This document shows, piece after piece, positions 19,630 through 30,139 of a stretch of DNA of 64,000 bases; position 1 is the stretch's first letter, and each line of letters starts with the position of its first letter. The notes under the pieces were generated by a model. It did not search any database and had not been told where the DNA came from. It saw only the letters and a program-made list of their open reading frames with translations. This DNA is from Comamonas testosteroni. GTDB lineage: Bacteria; Pseudomonadota; Gammaproteobacteria; Burkholderiales; Burkholderiaceae_C. The position numbers and the translations under genes were made by a program. The DNA is taken from assembly GCF_000761245.1 (NCBI RefSeq), contig NZ_AWOR01000046.1, forward strand, positions 124,001 through 188,000. The letters are read 5' to 3'.

Positions 19630-21192
19630 ATGACCGATATGCCTCAAGCCAATCTTTTCAGCGCGCTGCGCGCTGCATTTCCTGCGGATCTGACGAAAAA
19701 TGCCGTGGAGGCCATCGAGCCCGATGGCTCCAGTCTCTACTACACCTGGGCCGATCTGGAGCAGGGCAGTGCACGCATGGCCAATCTGCTGGCCTCTCTG
19801 GATCTGCCCGAGGGCAGCCGCATTGCGGTGCAGGTGGAAAAGTCGGTCGAAGCTATGATGCTGTACCTGGCCACGCTGCGCAGCGGCCATGTGTTCCTGC
19901 CGCTGAACACCGCCTACCAGAGCGCAGAGATGGAGTACTTCATCACCAATGCCGAGCCGGCCGTGGTGGTCTGCGCACCCGGCTGTTTTGGCTGGGTGTC
20001 CAAGATTGCATTCAACCACGGCGTGGGCCATGTCTACACCCTGGGCACCGATCGCACGGGCAGCTTGCTGGAGCGCGCGGCCCACCACAGCGACGAGCAC
20101 CAGGTCGTTTCGCGCGGCGCCGACGATCTGGCGGCGATTCTCTACACCAGCGGCACCACGGGGCGCAGCAAGGGCGCCATGCTCAGTCACGGCAATCTGC
20201 TGAGCAATGCAGCCATGCTCAAGGTCTACTGGGGCTGGCAGGAAGGCGATGTGCTGATTCACGCGCTGCCCATCTTCCATGTGCATGGCCTGTTTGTCGC
20301 CATTCACGGAGCGCTGCTCAACGGCAGCCCCATGATCTGGTTTGCCCGCTTCGAGCCCGAGGCCGTCATGGCGCGCTTCAAGGATGCGACCGTCTTCATG
20401 GGGGTGCCGACCCTTTATGTACGCATGCTGGCCGATGCCAGGCTGGACCGCGACATGGCCGCGCACATGCGCCTGTTCGTCTCGGGATCGGCTCCCATGC
20501 TGATCGAGACCTTCCGCGCCTGGAAGACGCGTACCGGTCACACCATCCTTGAGCGCTATGGCATGAGCGAGACCATCATGCTGACCTCCAACCCCTATCA
20601 GGCAGATGCGCGCTACGGCAACGAGGCCGAGCGTCGCGGCGCAACCGTGGGCTTTCCCCTGCCCGGCGTGGGCGTGCGCATTCATGGCGACGACGGCAAG
20701 GCCCTGCCCGCAGGCGAGATCGGCAATATCGAGGTGCAGGGGCCCAATGTGTTCAAGGGCTACTGGCGCATGCCGGAGAAGACGGCCGAGGAGTTCACGG
20801 CAGACGGCTGGTTCAAGACCGGCGATGTGGGCATGCAGGATGCGCGCGGCTATTTCAGCATCGTGGGGCGCAGCAAGGACTTGATCATCTCGGGCGGCTA
20901 CAACGTCTATCCGGCCGAGGTGGAGGGCTTCATCAACGATTTGCCTGGCGTGGACGAAAGCGCCCTGGTGGGCGTGCCGCACCCGGACTTTGGCGAGGTC
21001 GGCGTTGCCGTCATCGTGCCGCGCAAGGGCGCGCAGCTGGATGGGCTGAAGATTCTGGAGTCGCTCAAGGCCAGGCTGGCCAACTTCAAGGTGCCCAAGC
21101 GCTGCTATGTGGTGGACAGCCTGCCGCGCAACACCATGGGCAAGGTCCAGAAGAAGCTGCTGCGCGATCAGTATCAGCAGGAGTTCTCCTGA
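19630..21192 (+). CDS. matB: Malonyl-CoA synthetase (AMP-forming)
   Basis: An acyl-adenylate ligase that would activate malonate to malonyl-CoA with ATP. From ATG 19630 it has 520 residues: N-terminal domain with P-loop YTSGTTGRSKGAMLSHGNL, the acyl-pocket region, ERYGMSETIMLTSNP, GWFKTGDVG, the hinge GRSKDLIISGGYNVYP and the C-terminal catalytic Lys in PRNTMGKVQKK. It is most like MatB malonyl-CoA synthetases, and the neighbouring malonyl-CoA decarboxylase supports that substrate. The longer frame from 19528 has no family support. Confidence 0.9.
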   Translation: MTDMPQANLFSALRAAFPADLTKNAVEAIEPDGSSLYYTWADLEQGSARMANLLASLDLPEGSRIAVQVEKSVEAMMLYLATLRSGHVFLPLNTAYQSAEMEYFITNAEPAVVVCAPGCFGWVSKIAFNHGVGHVYTLGTDRTGSLLERAAHHSDEHQVVSRGADDLAAILYTSGTTGRSKGAMLSHGNLLSNAAMLKVYWGWQEGDVLIHALPIFHVHGLFVAIHGALLNGSPMIWFARFEPEAVMARFKDATVFMGVPTLYVRMLADARLDRDMAAHMRLFVSGSAPMLIETFRAWKTRTGHTILERYGMSETIMLTSNPYQADARYGNEAERRGATVGFPLPGVGVRIHGDDGKALPAGEIGNIEVQGPNVFKGYWRMPEKTAEEFTADGWFKTGDVGMQDARGYFSIVGRSKDLIISGGYNVYPAEVEGFINDLPGVDESALVGVPHPDFGEVGVAVIVPRKGAQLDGLKILESLKARLANFKVPKRCYVVDSLPRNTMGKVQKKLLRDQYQQEFS

Positions 21193-21528
21193 ACCTGCTG
21201 CCGAGCGTCTCCAGCCGCACGCCAAGCGTTGGTTTTTGGCTGCACTATTGGCTGCGTTTCAGGCGCTTGTCTTTTGACTTGACTCCTGAAAAGTGAGCTG
21301 TTTACGTAGCCTGGAAGGCGAATTCAGCATCGAATCGGCCTAAAAATAAAGCAGCTTGTACGCAAGCTGCTTTTAATTTGTGAGTAGCAAACGGCGGCCT
21401 CTTAGCGGCCTGTGCACTGGATACTGGATATCAGGGCAAGCCCAGCAAGGGGCGCCCGGCCAGGGTCGTTCCCCAGTGCAGATGCCGTCCCTTCAGTGCA
21501 AGCCGCGAAGCGGCTCAAGGAGAGCCAG
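21193..21528. other. Intergenic stretch with no gene
   Basis: 336 bases between the malonyl-CoA synthetase and uspA stops. Apart from the hairpin at 21348-21374 I see no gene, tRNA or clear site. Confidence 0.6.
21348..21374. terminator. Terminator between the malonate cluster and uspA
   Basis: AAAGCAGCTTG (21348-21358), loop TACG, CAAGCTGCTTT (21363-21373) and a further T. The flanking A and T runs allow function in both directions, fitting the convergent genes. Confidence 0.8.
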
Positions 21529-21972
21529 TCAGCGCAGCACCAGCACCGGCACGGGCGAATGTGTCAGCACATGCTGGGTTTCGCTGCCCAGCAGCAGGCG
21601 CTGCAGACCCTTGCGACCGTGCGAAGCCATGACGATCAGGTCGCAGTCGTGCTTTTTGGCCATCTCCACAATCGACTCGGCCACCAGGTCGGAGTGGGCG
21701 ATTTCGGTCGTGACGTTGACCTTGCGCTCATGACCAAAGGCTTTGACGCCGTTCAGCAGGGTCTGGGCCTGATTGGTCCATTGCTCCTCAATGCGCTTGG
21801 CTTCCTTGATGTCCAGCAAGTCGCTGCCTTCCAGATAGCTGCGCGGATAGTGCGAGACAACCTTGAGCGCAATCACGCTGGCGCCGCACAAAGCGGCCAG
21901 ATCCAGGCCTGCATGCACAGCCTTGTCCGAGAGTTCGGTGCCGTCGGTAGCAATCAAAATGCGGTTGTACAT
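21529..21972 (-). CDS. Universal stress protein, UspA family
   Basis: A 147-residue cytoplasmic UspA-domain protein (opening YNRILIATDGTELSDKAV). The nucleotide loop reads ASHG, nine residues, then GS, matching the ATP-binding UspA pattern except that its first Gly is Ala. AAGGAG precedes the ATG at 21972. It is divergent from the cbb3 operon and its promoter carries a well-placed FNR box (22035-22048), so induction under low oxygen is likely, as for uspA-like genes in anaerobic regulons. Confidence 0.92.
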   Translation of the reverse strand: MYNRILIATDGTELSDKAVHAGLDLAALCGASVIALKVVSHYPRSYLEGSDLLDIKEAKRIEEQWTNQAQTLLNGVKAFGHERKVNVTTEIAHSDLVAESIVEMAKKHDCDLIVMASHGRKGLQRLLLGSETQHVLTHSPVPVLVLR

Positions 21973-22007
21973 AGCTTTCTCCTTAGGTTGCAGGTGTTGT
22001 AAATACA

Positions 22008-22048
22008 AGCATATGTCGATTGGGCAGTTAACGGTTGATTAATGTCAA
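22008..22048 (-). promoter_or_regulatory. FNR box and -10 of the uspA promoter, shared with the ccoI side
   Basis: TTGAT-TAAT-GTCAA at 22035-22048 differs from the FNR consensus by one base. On the minus strand TATGCT (22013-22008) is a good -10, placing the uspA start near 22001. The box is then centred about 41 bases upstream, the class II activator position. On the plus side it lies only 35 bases before the ccoI ATG, so ccoI would have almost no leader if FNR activates it from the same position. Confidence 0.7.
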
Positions 22049-22082
22049 GGTGGGTATCATCTGGCGTAGTTACGCTTGAAAC

Positions 22083-24542
22083 ATGTCCCAACACACTACT
22101 GTCCAGCCTTCCGCGGCAGAGCATGCTGTTGCTGACACCGGTTTCCTGAACTTGTCCCAGATGCACAGTCATCTGCTGGACGATCCGCAAGAATGGAGCT
22201 CGTTTGGTCGCCCCGCCGGTCAGAGCCCCAAGGCCCCAATCTCCGAAAACGCAACCGAGTCCCCGGTGTGGGATTCCTTCGTGGTTCTGGAGGGCATGCA
22301 CTGTGCTGCATGTGCGCTGACCATCGAGGAGGCGCTTCGGGCCGTCCCCGGAGTGCAGGCAGCCGAAGTCAGTGCCGCAACGCGCCGAGCCCGTGTCGAG
22401 TGGCGTCCTGCCCAGGTGCTTCCATCGCAATGGATGGAGGCCGTATCGCGTGCCGGCTATCGGGCCTTGCCCGCGCGCGATGCGTTTGCGCGCGAGCTGC
22501 GCCAGGCCGAGACGCGCCGTGCCCTGTGGCGCTGGCTGGTGGCCGGCCTGTGCATGATGCAGGTGATGATGTATGCATGGCCGGCCTACACGGCGCGGCC
22601 CGGCGACCTGTCGCTGGAGATGGAGACCTTGCTGCGCTGGGCCTCCTGGGTGATTTCTCTGCCCGTGGTGCTGTTTTGCTGCGGCCCGTTCTTCAAGCGC
22701 GCGCTCAAGGACATCACCCAGCGCCGCGTGAGCATGGACCTGCCCGTGGCCATAGGCATGCTGATCACCTTTGTCATCAGCACGCTGGGCACTTTTGATC
22801 CCTCCGGTCCCTTCGGTCAGGAAGTCTTCTTCGACTCGCTGACCATGTTTGTCTTCTTCCTGCTCACAGGGCGCTGGCTGGAGCTGCGCCTGCGCGACCG
22901 CACGGCCGGTGCATTGGAGGCCGTGATGAACCGGCTGCCGGATTCGGTGCTGCGTCAGCAGCCCGAATCGGGCGAGTTCGAGCGAGTGGCCACGCGCCGC
23001 CTGCGCGTGGGCGATGTGGTGCGTGTGCTCACGGGCGAGGCTTTCCCCGCAGACGGCCGGATTCTGCGCGGTACCACCCATGCCGATGAGGCTCTTCTGA
23101 CCGGCGAATCCACGCCTGTTTTGCGCGCACAGGGCGATGCAGTCACCGCTGGCAGCTACAACCTGGACAGTGTTGTCGATGTGAGAGTGGACAGCGTGGG
23201 TGAGGGCACCCGCTTTGCGCAGATCGTGAATCTGATGGAAAGCGCTTCGCTGCAAAAGCCCACCCTGGCCCAGCTGGCCGACAAGGTGGCCCGGCCTTTC
23301 CTTGTCGTGGTGCTGCTGGCGGCGCTGGCTGCGGCCATCTGGTGGTGGCCTACCGACCCGGGCAAGGCCATGATGGTGGCCGTGGCGGTGCTCATCGTCA
23401 CCTGCCCCTGTGCGCTTTCGCTGGCCACGCCCGTGGCCATGCTGACGGCGGCCGGCACCCTGGCGCGCAGCGGCGTGCTGGTGCGCAATCTGCAGGGGCT
23501 GGAGGCGCTGGCTGCTGTGGATACGCTGGTGTTCGACAAGACCGGAACGCTGACGCGCGACGGCCTGGTGCTGCGCGCGCTGACACCTGCTGAAGGTCAA
23601 AACACGGATGAGCTGCTGGCGCTGGCCGCCTTGCTGGCGCGTCAGTCCATGCATCCCGCTTCCAGGGCCCTGGCGCAGGCAGCCGAGGTGGCCGAACTGC
23701 CTGCAAGCGCGTGGCTGCTGGACTCCGTTCAGGAAGTTGCTGGCAGCGGCCTTGACGTCTGGGTGCAGGCGCGTAGCAATACCGCTTTGCGCCGCCACCT
23801 TCGTCTGGGCTCTGCCGCGCATTGCGGCGTGCCCGAGTTGGCTCCGCATGAGCCAGGGCAGAGCGTGATGCTGGCCGAGGAATCGCAAAGTGGCTGGCTG
23901 CCCCTGGCGCAGTTCCATCTGAGTGAGGACGTGCGTCCCGAAGCAGCCCAGGTCATTGCCGACCTCAGGCAGCAAGGTGTGGCGGTGCAGCTGCTCTCGG
24001 GTGACCGTTCTGCAGCGGTGCAAACCGTGGCCGCCAAGCTGGGCATAGAGCAGGCGCAGGGTGATTGCCAACCGCAGGACAAGCTGGCAGCCATGCAGGC
24101 GGCACAGGCTGCAGGGCATAAGGTTGCCATGGTGGGCGACGGCCTGAATGACGGCCCAGTTTTAGCCGGAGCGCATGTCTCTTTTGCTTTTGGTAAAGCA
24201 GTGCCGCTGGCACAATCGCGAGCAGACTTCGTGGTACTGGGAGACAGCCTGGAGTTAGTGTTGCAAAGCCTGTTACTGGCCCGACGGACCCTGTCCGTGG
24301 TGCGCCAGAACCTGGGCTGGGCAGCAGCCTATAACGCGATCTCTATTCCTCTGGCCCTTGTGGGCTGGATGCCTGCCTGGCTGGCAGGGCTCGGCATGGC
24401 GCTGAGCTCCTTGCTGGTCGTCGCCAACGCAGCCCGTCTTGCACGTGCGTTGCCGCTGCAGGCTGCAGATAGCAACGCGTCCGCCCCCGCGCACCTTGCG
24501 CCGCGGGGCACCGTCATGCCACTGACTCAAGGAGGCCATTGA
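22083..24542 (+). CDS. ccoI: Copper-type P1B ATPase for cbb3 oxidase assembly
   Basis: CcoI/FixI is the inner-membrane ATPase that supplies copper for cbb3 oxidase maturation. The 819 residues include an N-terminal metal-binding domain with GMHCAACALTIEEAL (near 78), about eight membrane helices, the actuator TGES near 340, the CPC transport motif in VTCPCALSLATPVA near 440, the phosphorylation site DKTGTLT near 485 and the hinge GDGLNDGPVL near 685. Its stop overlaps the ccoS start (TGATG). It heads the ccoISNOQP order. The FNR box at 22035 lies upstream. Confidence 0.96.
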   Translation: MSQHTTVQPSAAEHAVADTGFLNLSQMHSHLLDDPQEWSSFGRPAGQSPKAPISENATESPVWDSFVVLEGMHCAACALTIEEALRAVPGVQAAEVSAATRRARVEWRPAQVLPSQWMEAVSRAGYRALPARDAFARELRQAETRRALWRWLVAGLCMMQVMMYAWPAYTARPGDLSLEMETLLRWASWVISLPVVLFCCGPFFKRALKDITQRRVSMDLPVAIGMLITFVISTLGTFDPSGPFGQEVFFDSLTMFVFFLLTGRWLELRLRDRTAGALEAVMNRLPDSVLRQQPESGEFERVATRRLRVGDVVRVLTGEAFPADGRILRGTTHADEALLTGESTPVLRAQGDAVTAGSYNLDSVVDVRVDSVGEGTRFAQIVNLMESASLQKPTLAQLADKVARPFLVVVLLAALAAAIWWWPTDPGKAMMVAVAVLIVTCPCALSLATPVAMLTAAGTLARSGVLVRNLQGLEALAAVDTLVFDKTGTLTRDGLVLRALTPAEGQNTDELLALAALLARQSMHPASRALAQAAEVAELPASAWLLDSVQEVAGSGLDVWVQARSNTALRRHLRLGSAAHCGVPELAPHEPGQSVMLAEESQSGWLPLAQFHLSEDVRPEAAQVIADLRQQGVAVQLLSGDRSAAVQTVAAKLGIEQAQGDCQPQDKLAAMQAAQAAGHKVAMVGDGLNDGPVLAGAHVSFAFGKAVPLAQSRADFVVLGDSLELVLQSLLLARRTLSVVRQNLGWAAAYNAISIPLALVGWMPAWLAGLGMALSSLLVVANAARLARALPLQAADSNASAPAHLAPRGTVMPLTQGGH

Positions 24543-24679
24543 TGGACATTTTGTATGTATTGATTCCGCTGTCGGTTGTTCTGGTCATGGCCATTGTGGC
24601 TGCCCTGTGGTGGGCCGTGTACCGGGGCCAGTTCGAGAGCGTGGAACAAGAAGGCGAGCGCATTCTTCGCGACGATTGA
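24542..24679 (+). CDS. ccoS: cbb3 oxidase maturation protein CcoS
   Basis: A 45-residue protein with one N-terminal membrane helix (LYVLIPLSVVLVMAIVAALWW) and a short acidic tail, typical of CcoS, which is needed to insert the heme-copper centre cofactors into cbb3 oxidase. Its ATG shares one base with the ccoI stop, so translation is coupled. ccoN starts 63 bases further on. Confidence 0.92.
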   Translation: MDILYVLIPLSVVLVMAIVAALWWAVYRGQFESVEQEGERILRDD

Positions 24680-24742
24680 TGTGGCTCAACGAGCCCGACC
24701 AGAAACCAATGAACACTTTGCAAGATATCTAAGAGGTGCCCG

Positions 24743-26179
<1,437 letters not shown>

Positions 26180-26198
26180 GCATTGAGGAGCAAAAGCA

Positions 26199-26831
26199 AT
26201 GTCTGATCAAAAAAACGCAGCTCCCAAGAGCTTTTCGCACGAGAAGATCGAGACCAGCAACTTTTTGCTGATCGCGCTGACGCTGTTCGTGCTGACCATT
26301 GGTGGCCTGGTGGAAATCGTGCCGCTGTTCTTTCAGAAGTCCACGACCGAAGCAGTGGCGGGTCTCAAGCCCTACACGCCGTTGCAGCTGATGGGGCGCG
26401 ACGTCTATCTGCGCGAGGGTTGCTACAACTGTCACTCGCAGATGATCCGTCCTTTCCGTGCCGAGACCATGCGCTATGGCCACTACTCGGTAGCTGGCGA
26501 GTTCGTGTACGACCACCCCTTCCAGTGGGGCTCCAAGCGTACCGGTCCCGACCTGCATCGCGTGGGCGGCAAGTACAGCGACGAATGGCATCGCATCCAC
26601 CTGAACAACCCGCGTGACGTGGTGCCCGAGTCCAACATGCCTGCTTACCCCTGGCTGGAAGCCAACAAGGTGGATGACACGGCCGTGGCAACGCGCATGA
26701 GCGCGCTGCGCAAGGTGGGCGTGCCGTACACCGATGCGGAAATCGCCGGTGCTCAGGCCGAGGTCAAGGACAAGACAGAGATGGAGGCAGTGATTGCCTA
26801 TCTGCAGGTCCTTGGTCGCGCCGTCAAGTAA
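26199..26831 (+). CDS. ccoO: cbb3-type oxidase monoheme subunit II
   Basis: Membrane-anchored cytochrome c subunit that relays electrons to CcoN. The 210 residues have one N-terminal membrane helix ([20 protein letters not shown]), then a periplasmic domain with the single heme site CYNCHSQM near residue 75 and an axial Met in [16 protein letters not shown] precedes the ATG. The length and the [15 protein letters not shown] context are those of CcoO. Confidence 0.97.
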   Translation: MSDQKNAAPKSFSHEKIETSNFLLIALTLFVLTIGGLVEIVPLFFQKSTTEAVAGLKPYTPLQLMGRDVYLREGCYNCHSQMIRPFRAETMRYGHYSVAGEFVYDHPFQWGSKRTGPDLHRVGGKYSDEWHRIHLNNPRDVVPESNMPAYPWLEANKVDDTAVATRMSALRKVGVPYTDAEIAGAQAEVKDKTEMEAVIAYLQVLGRAVK

Positions 26832-26848
26832 GAGAGAAAGGGCTGGAA

Positions 26849-26986
26849 ATGGATATCACCACCATGCGTATCGTGGCCACGCTGGCATCGCTGGCGTGTT
26901 TCGTGGGCATCTGGTGGTGGGCGTATGCCCGCCGCAACCAGGCCCGTTTTGACGAGGCAGCTCAGGTCCCATTCCTGGAAGACTGA
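26849..26986 (+). CDS. ccoQ: cbb3-type oxidase subunit CcoQ
   Basis: A 45-residue single-span protein (RIVATLASLACFVGIWWWAYA) with a polar tail ending in DEAAQVPFLED, the usual end of CcoQ/FixQ. It stabilises the cbb3 complex. It starts 17 bases after ccoO, after an AGAGAAAGG site, and ends 27 bases before ccoP. Confidence 0.93.
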   Translation: MDITTMRIVATLASLACFVGIWWWAYARRNQARFDEAAQVPFLED

Positions 26987-27013
26987 GTCTGATCACCACA
27001 ACGAGAACATCCC

Positions 27014-27925
27014 ATGAGCGATTTCATTAACAATTTCTGGTCGGTGTATGTCGCGGCGATTACGCTGATAGGCATCTTTGGCTGCTTGCTGCTGCTGATT
27101 CTGGTGGCCAGCAAGAAGGTCGTTCCCTCGGGCGACAACACCACAGGCCATGTCTGGGACGAAGACCTGCGTGAACTCAACAATCCCATGCCCAAGTGGT
27201 GGATGGGTCTGTTCGTGATCACCGTGGTTTTCAGCCTGGCCTATCTTGTGGTCTACCCAGGTCTGGGCGGCTTCAGCGGCAAGCTGGACTGGAGCCAGAC
27301 CGGCGCCTACGACAAGGAAATGGCCAAGGCCAAGGCAGACCTGGAGCCTCTGTATGCCAAGTTCACCAGCATGCCTACCGAAGAAATGGCCAAGGACCCT
27401 CAGGCCATGGCCATTGGCGAGCGTCTGTTCATGAACAACTGTGCGCAATGCCACGGCTCTGATGCTCGCGGCAGCAAGTCCTTCCCGAATCTGGCGGACG
27501 GCGACTGGTTGCATGGTGGATCTCCCGAGAAGATCAGGGAGACCATCACCAACGGCCGCATCGGCATGATGCCGCCCATGGCGGCAGCCGTGGGCTCGGC
27601 GGAAGATGTGCGCAATGTGGCGCACTATGTGCTGAGCCTGTCGGGCAGCCCTCACGATGCCGTCAAGGCTTCGCAAGGCAAGTCCAAGTTCGTGGCCTGT
27701 GCGGCTTGTCACGGCATGGACGGCAAGGGCAACCCTGCGCTGGGAGCACCTAACCTGACCGATGACATCTGGCTGCATGGCTGGGGTGAGGCGGCAATCG
27801 TCAACATCGTCAACAGCGGCAAGCACAATGAGATGCCTGCCCAGAAAGAGAAGTTGACGGAGGCTCAAATTGCGGTGCTGGCTTCCTATGTCTGGAGTCT
27901 TTCGAATACGCAAAACCAGAAGTAA
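27014..27925 (+). CDS. ccoP: cbb3-type oxidase diheme subunit III
   Basis: Diheme cytochrome c subunit that accepts electrons from soluble cytochromes and passes them to CcoO. The 303-residue protein has two N-terminal membrane helices (NFWSVYVAAITLIGIFG and WWMGLFVITVVFSLAYLVV) and two heme sites, CAQCH near residue 143 and CAACH near 229, with Met ligands in GMMPPMAAAV and NEMPAQ. It is the last gene before a strong terminator, which divides the structural operon from ccoG. Confidence 0.97.
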   Translation: MSDFINNFWSVYVAAITLIGIFGCLLLLILVASKKVVPSGDNTTGHVWDEDLRELNNPMPKWWMGLFVITVVFSLAYLVVYPGLGGFSGKLDWSQTGAYDKEMAKAKADLEPLYAKFTSMPTEEMAKDPQAMAIGERLFMNNCAQCHGSDARGSKSFPNLADGDWLHGGSPEKIRETITNGRIGMMPPMAAAVGSAEDVRNVAHYVLSLSGSPHDAVKASQGKSKFVACAACHGMDGKGNPALGAPNLTDDIWLHGWGEAAIVNIVNSGKHNEMPAQKEKLTEAQIAVLASYVWSLSNTQNQK

Positions 27926-27934
27926 TGCGTTATT

Positions 27935-27964
27935 AAAAGGCGGTGCCCTGGCACCGCCTTTTTC
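27935..27964 (+). terminator. Terminator after ccoP
   Basis: AAAAGGCGGTGC pairs with GCACCGCCTTTT around CCTG, with the T-run continuing to 27963. It implies that ccoG-ccoH are transcribed partly or wholly apart from ccoNOQP. Confidence 0.9.
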
Positions 27965-28007
27965 GCATTTCAATTTTCAGTAATTACAAAAACATTAAGG
28001 AACTGCG

Positions 28008-29450
28008 ATGCCGTGCGATCAGGGCAAGCCCCGAAAAGTCATACCGATCACGCCTGAGCCTCATGAGGGCGGGCCTGAGTTGGTGCCTATGTTCGCTTCC
28101 GAGCAAAAAGTGTACTCACGCTCTATTAGTGGCGTGTTCTCACGGTGGCGCTGGGCCATGGTGTTTCTGACCCAGCTCGTCTTCTACGGCCTGCCCTGGC
28201 TGCAGTGGGGCGAGCGCCAGATGGTGCTGTTCGACCTGGAAGCCCGGCGCTTTTATCTGTTCGGACTGGTGCTGTATCCGCAGGACTTCATCTATCTGAC
28301 GGGGCTGCTGATCATCAGCGCGCTGGGGCTGTTTCTGTTTACCGCCGTGGCCGGGCGTCTGTGGTGTGGCTTCTCCTGTCCGCAGACGGTCTACACCGAG
28401 ATCTTCATGTGGATCGAAAGCAAGGTCGAAGGCGATCGCAGTGCCCGCATGCGTATCGACAAGAGCGGCTGGACTTTGGAGAAGATCTGGAAAAAGTCGT
28501 TCAAGCAGTTTCTCTGGATCGTTCTGTCTCTTTGGACAGGCTTCACCTTTGTCGGCTACTTCGTGCCCATCCGTGAATTGGGTGTGCAGTTGATGGCCTT
28601 CCAGGGCAACTGGCAGATTTTCTGGGTGGCGTTCTACGGGTTCGCCACCTACGGCAACGCCGGCTACATGCGCGAGCAGGTCTGCAAGTACATGTGTCCC
28701 TATGCACGCTTTCAGAGTGCCATGTTCGACAAGGACACCATGATCGTCAGCTACGACGCCGAACGTGGTGAAGCTCGCGGCCCGCGCAAGAAAGACGTTG
28801 ACTACAAGGCACAGGGCCTGGGGGACTGCATAGATTGCAAGCTTTGCGTTCAGGTCTGCCCCGTGGGCATCGATATCCGCAAAGGGCTGCAGTACGAGTG
28901 CATTGGCTGCGGTCTGTGCATCGATGCCTGCAACTCCGTGATGGACAAGATGGAGTATCCGCGCGGCCTGATCCGGCTGACCACTCAGAATGCCGTGGCC
29001 AAGGCCTGGAAGCAGGTGCAGGTGATTCGCCGTATTTTCCGCCCCCGTGTGTTGATCTACTCGGCCGTGCTGGTGGCCCTCAGCGCCGCCATGATCGCCA
29101 GTCTGGTGTTGCGCGAGCCGCTCAAGGTCGACGTGATTCGCGACCGTGCGGCGCTTTCGCGCATCGTGGCGGGCGGCAAGCTGGAGAACGTCTACCGTCT
29201 GCAGATCATGAACGCCACCGAGTCCGAACAGCGCTACCGTATCAGCGCCGTGGGCCTGGAGGGTCTGGAAGTCGCATCCGAGCAGGAAGTGACCGTTGGC
29301 CCTGCCGAGACGCGCGGCATTGCGGTGCGGCTGCAGATTCCGTATGGCTCAGCAACTCCCGGCTCGCACCCCGTACACTTCAATGTGGATGCAGTGACTG
29401 CCGGAGCAGGGCGTATTTCCGAGAAGACGGTGTTCCTGGTGCCGCGTTAA
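28008..29450 (+). CDS. ccoG: cbb3 assembly iron-sulfur protein CcoG
   Basis: CcoG (FixG/RdxA) is a membrane iron-sulfur protein implicated in copper reduction for cbb3 assembly. The 480 residues contain about five membrane helices, the GRLWCGFSCPQTVYTEIFMW segment, EQVCKYMCPYARFQ, two ferredoxin-type 4Fe-4S motifs (CIDCKLCVQVCP near 273 and CIGCGLCIDACN near 298), and a periplasmic Ig-like C-terminal domain. AAGGAA precedes the ATG. It lies between two terminators, with ccoH. Confidence 0.96.
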   Translation: MPCDQGKPRKVIPITPEPHEGGPELVPMFASEQKVYSRSISGVFSRWRWAMVFLTQLVFYGLPWLQWGERQMVLFDLEARRFYLFGLVLYPQDFIYLTGLLIISALGLFLFTAVAGRLWCGFSCPQTVYTEIFMWIESKVEGDRSARMRIDKSGWTLEKIWKKSFKQFLWIVLSLWTGFTFVGYFVPIRELGVQLMAFQGNWQIFWVAFYGFATYGNAGYMREQVCKYMCPYARFQSAMFDKDTMIVSYDAERGEARGPRKKDVDYKAQGLGDCIDCKLCVQVCPVGIDIRKGLQYECIGCGLCIDACNSVMDKMEYPRGLIRLTTQNAVAKAWKQVQVIRRIFRPRVLIYSAVLVALSAAMIASLVLREPLKVDVIRDRAALSRIVAGGKLENVYRLQIMNATESEQRYRISAVGLEGLEVASEQEVTVGPAETRGIAVRLQIPYGSATPGSHPVHFNVDAVTAGAGRISEKTVFLVPR

Positions 29451-29576
29451 TGCCAGGTCTTGCCGGTCTTCGTGAGCCATCACGGAGGCCGGACAAGGAC
29501 ACCGCCAATCGGCAACAATCTATGCCACCTTGCCATATGTGCCTGGGTGGCCAGAATTTTGGAAAGAGGTTTCATC

Positions 29577-29882
29577 ATGTCGGCAGCACAAGCCAAGGTC
29601 TCGCAAACGGCCAAGATCATCCACCCCGAGGACGGCAAGTCCTGGTGGAAGTTTGCCCATGTCTGGCTCATCATCGCCGGCCCGGTGATCGTGGTGATTG
29701 CCGGCTTTGTCACCGCATACATCGCACTGAGCAGGCCCGATCCCGTGATTGACCCTGACTACTACCGCCATGGCATGGAAATCAACCAGCGCCTGAGCGA
29801 AAGTGAAAAAAGCATGGCTCCTGCAGTCACCGGCCGCAATCATGCGGCCACTCCAGCCAAGGACCATCCTCTGGATCGCTGA
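29577..29882 (+). CDS. ccoH: FixH/CcoH family protein
   Basis: A 101-residue protein with one membrane helix (VWLIIAGPVIVVIAGFVTAYIAL) followed by the family segment DPDYYRHGMEINQRL, typical of FixH/CcoH, an assembly factor that interacts with CcoP and CcoI-type ATPase. I start at ATG 29577, 7 bases after AAAGAGG, since the upstream frame is not family-like. It is shorter than many FixH proteins and lacks most of the extracytoplasmic domain, as in related betaproteobacteria. It ends just before a terminator. Confidence 0.88.
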   Translation: MSAAQAKVSQTAKIIHPEDGKSWWKFAHVWLIIAGPVIVVIAGFVTAYIALSRPDPVIDPDYYRHGMEINQRLSESEKSMAPAVTGRNHAATPAKDHPLDR

Positions 29883-29904
29883 GCGCTCCGGTGCTTGCTT
29901 CGCC

Positions 29905-29928
29905 AAGGTCGCTTTTGCGGCCTTTTTT
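29905..29928 (+). terminator. Terminator after ccoH
   Basis: AAGGTCGC, TTTT loop, GCGGCCTT with one G-T pair, then a six-T run. Confidence 0.8.
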
Positions 29929-30139
29929 GTTGCCGATATCAAAATCAGAGCGTGTTGCGCATGCTCCGTCTAACGTTGATATAGAAGTAAATGGTTTTTT
30001 GTTATCCCGATGGCGCAGGGTGCTACTGAAAAGAGAGTGATTCAGGGTTTCCCGCCACGGTGCATGCCCGCAGTCCTGCATGAACGGCCACTACTGTTGT
30101 GCAAAATATGACCAAGCCCACAGCCCAAGGAGAATCAGG

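Noticed and set aside
21193-21300. Possible further copy of the dispersed repeat after the malonyl-CoA synthetase gene
   Set aside because: A few short words match but not the ordered core, so it was not counted.
21954-24119. Open frame of about 720 codons on minus over ccoI
   Set aside because: Shadow of a clear P-type ATPase; His/Gln-rich composition is typical of antisense frames.
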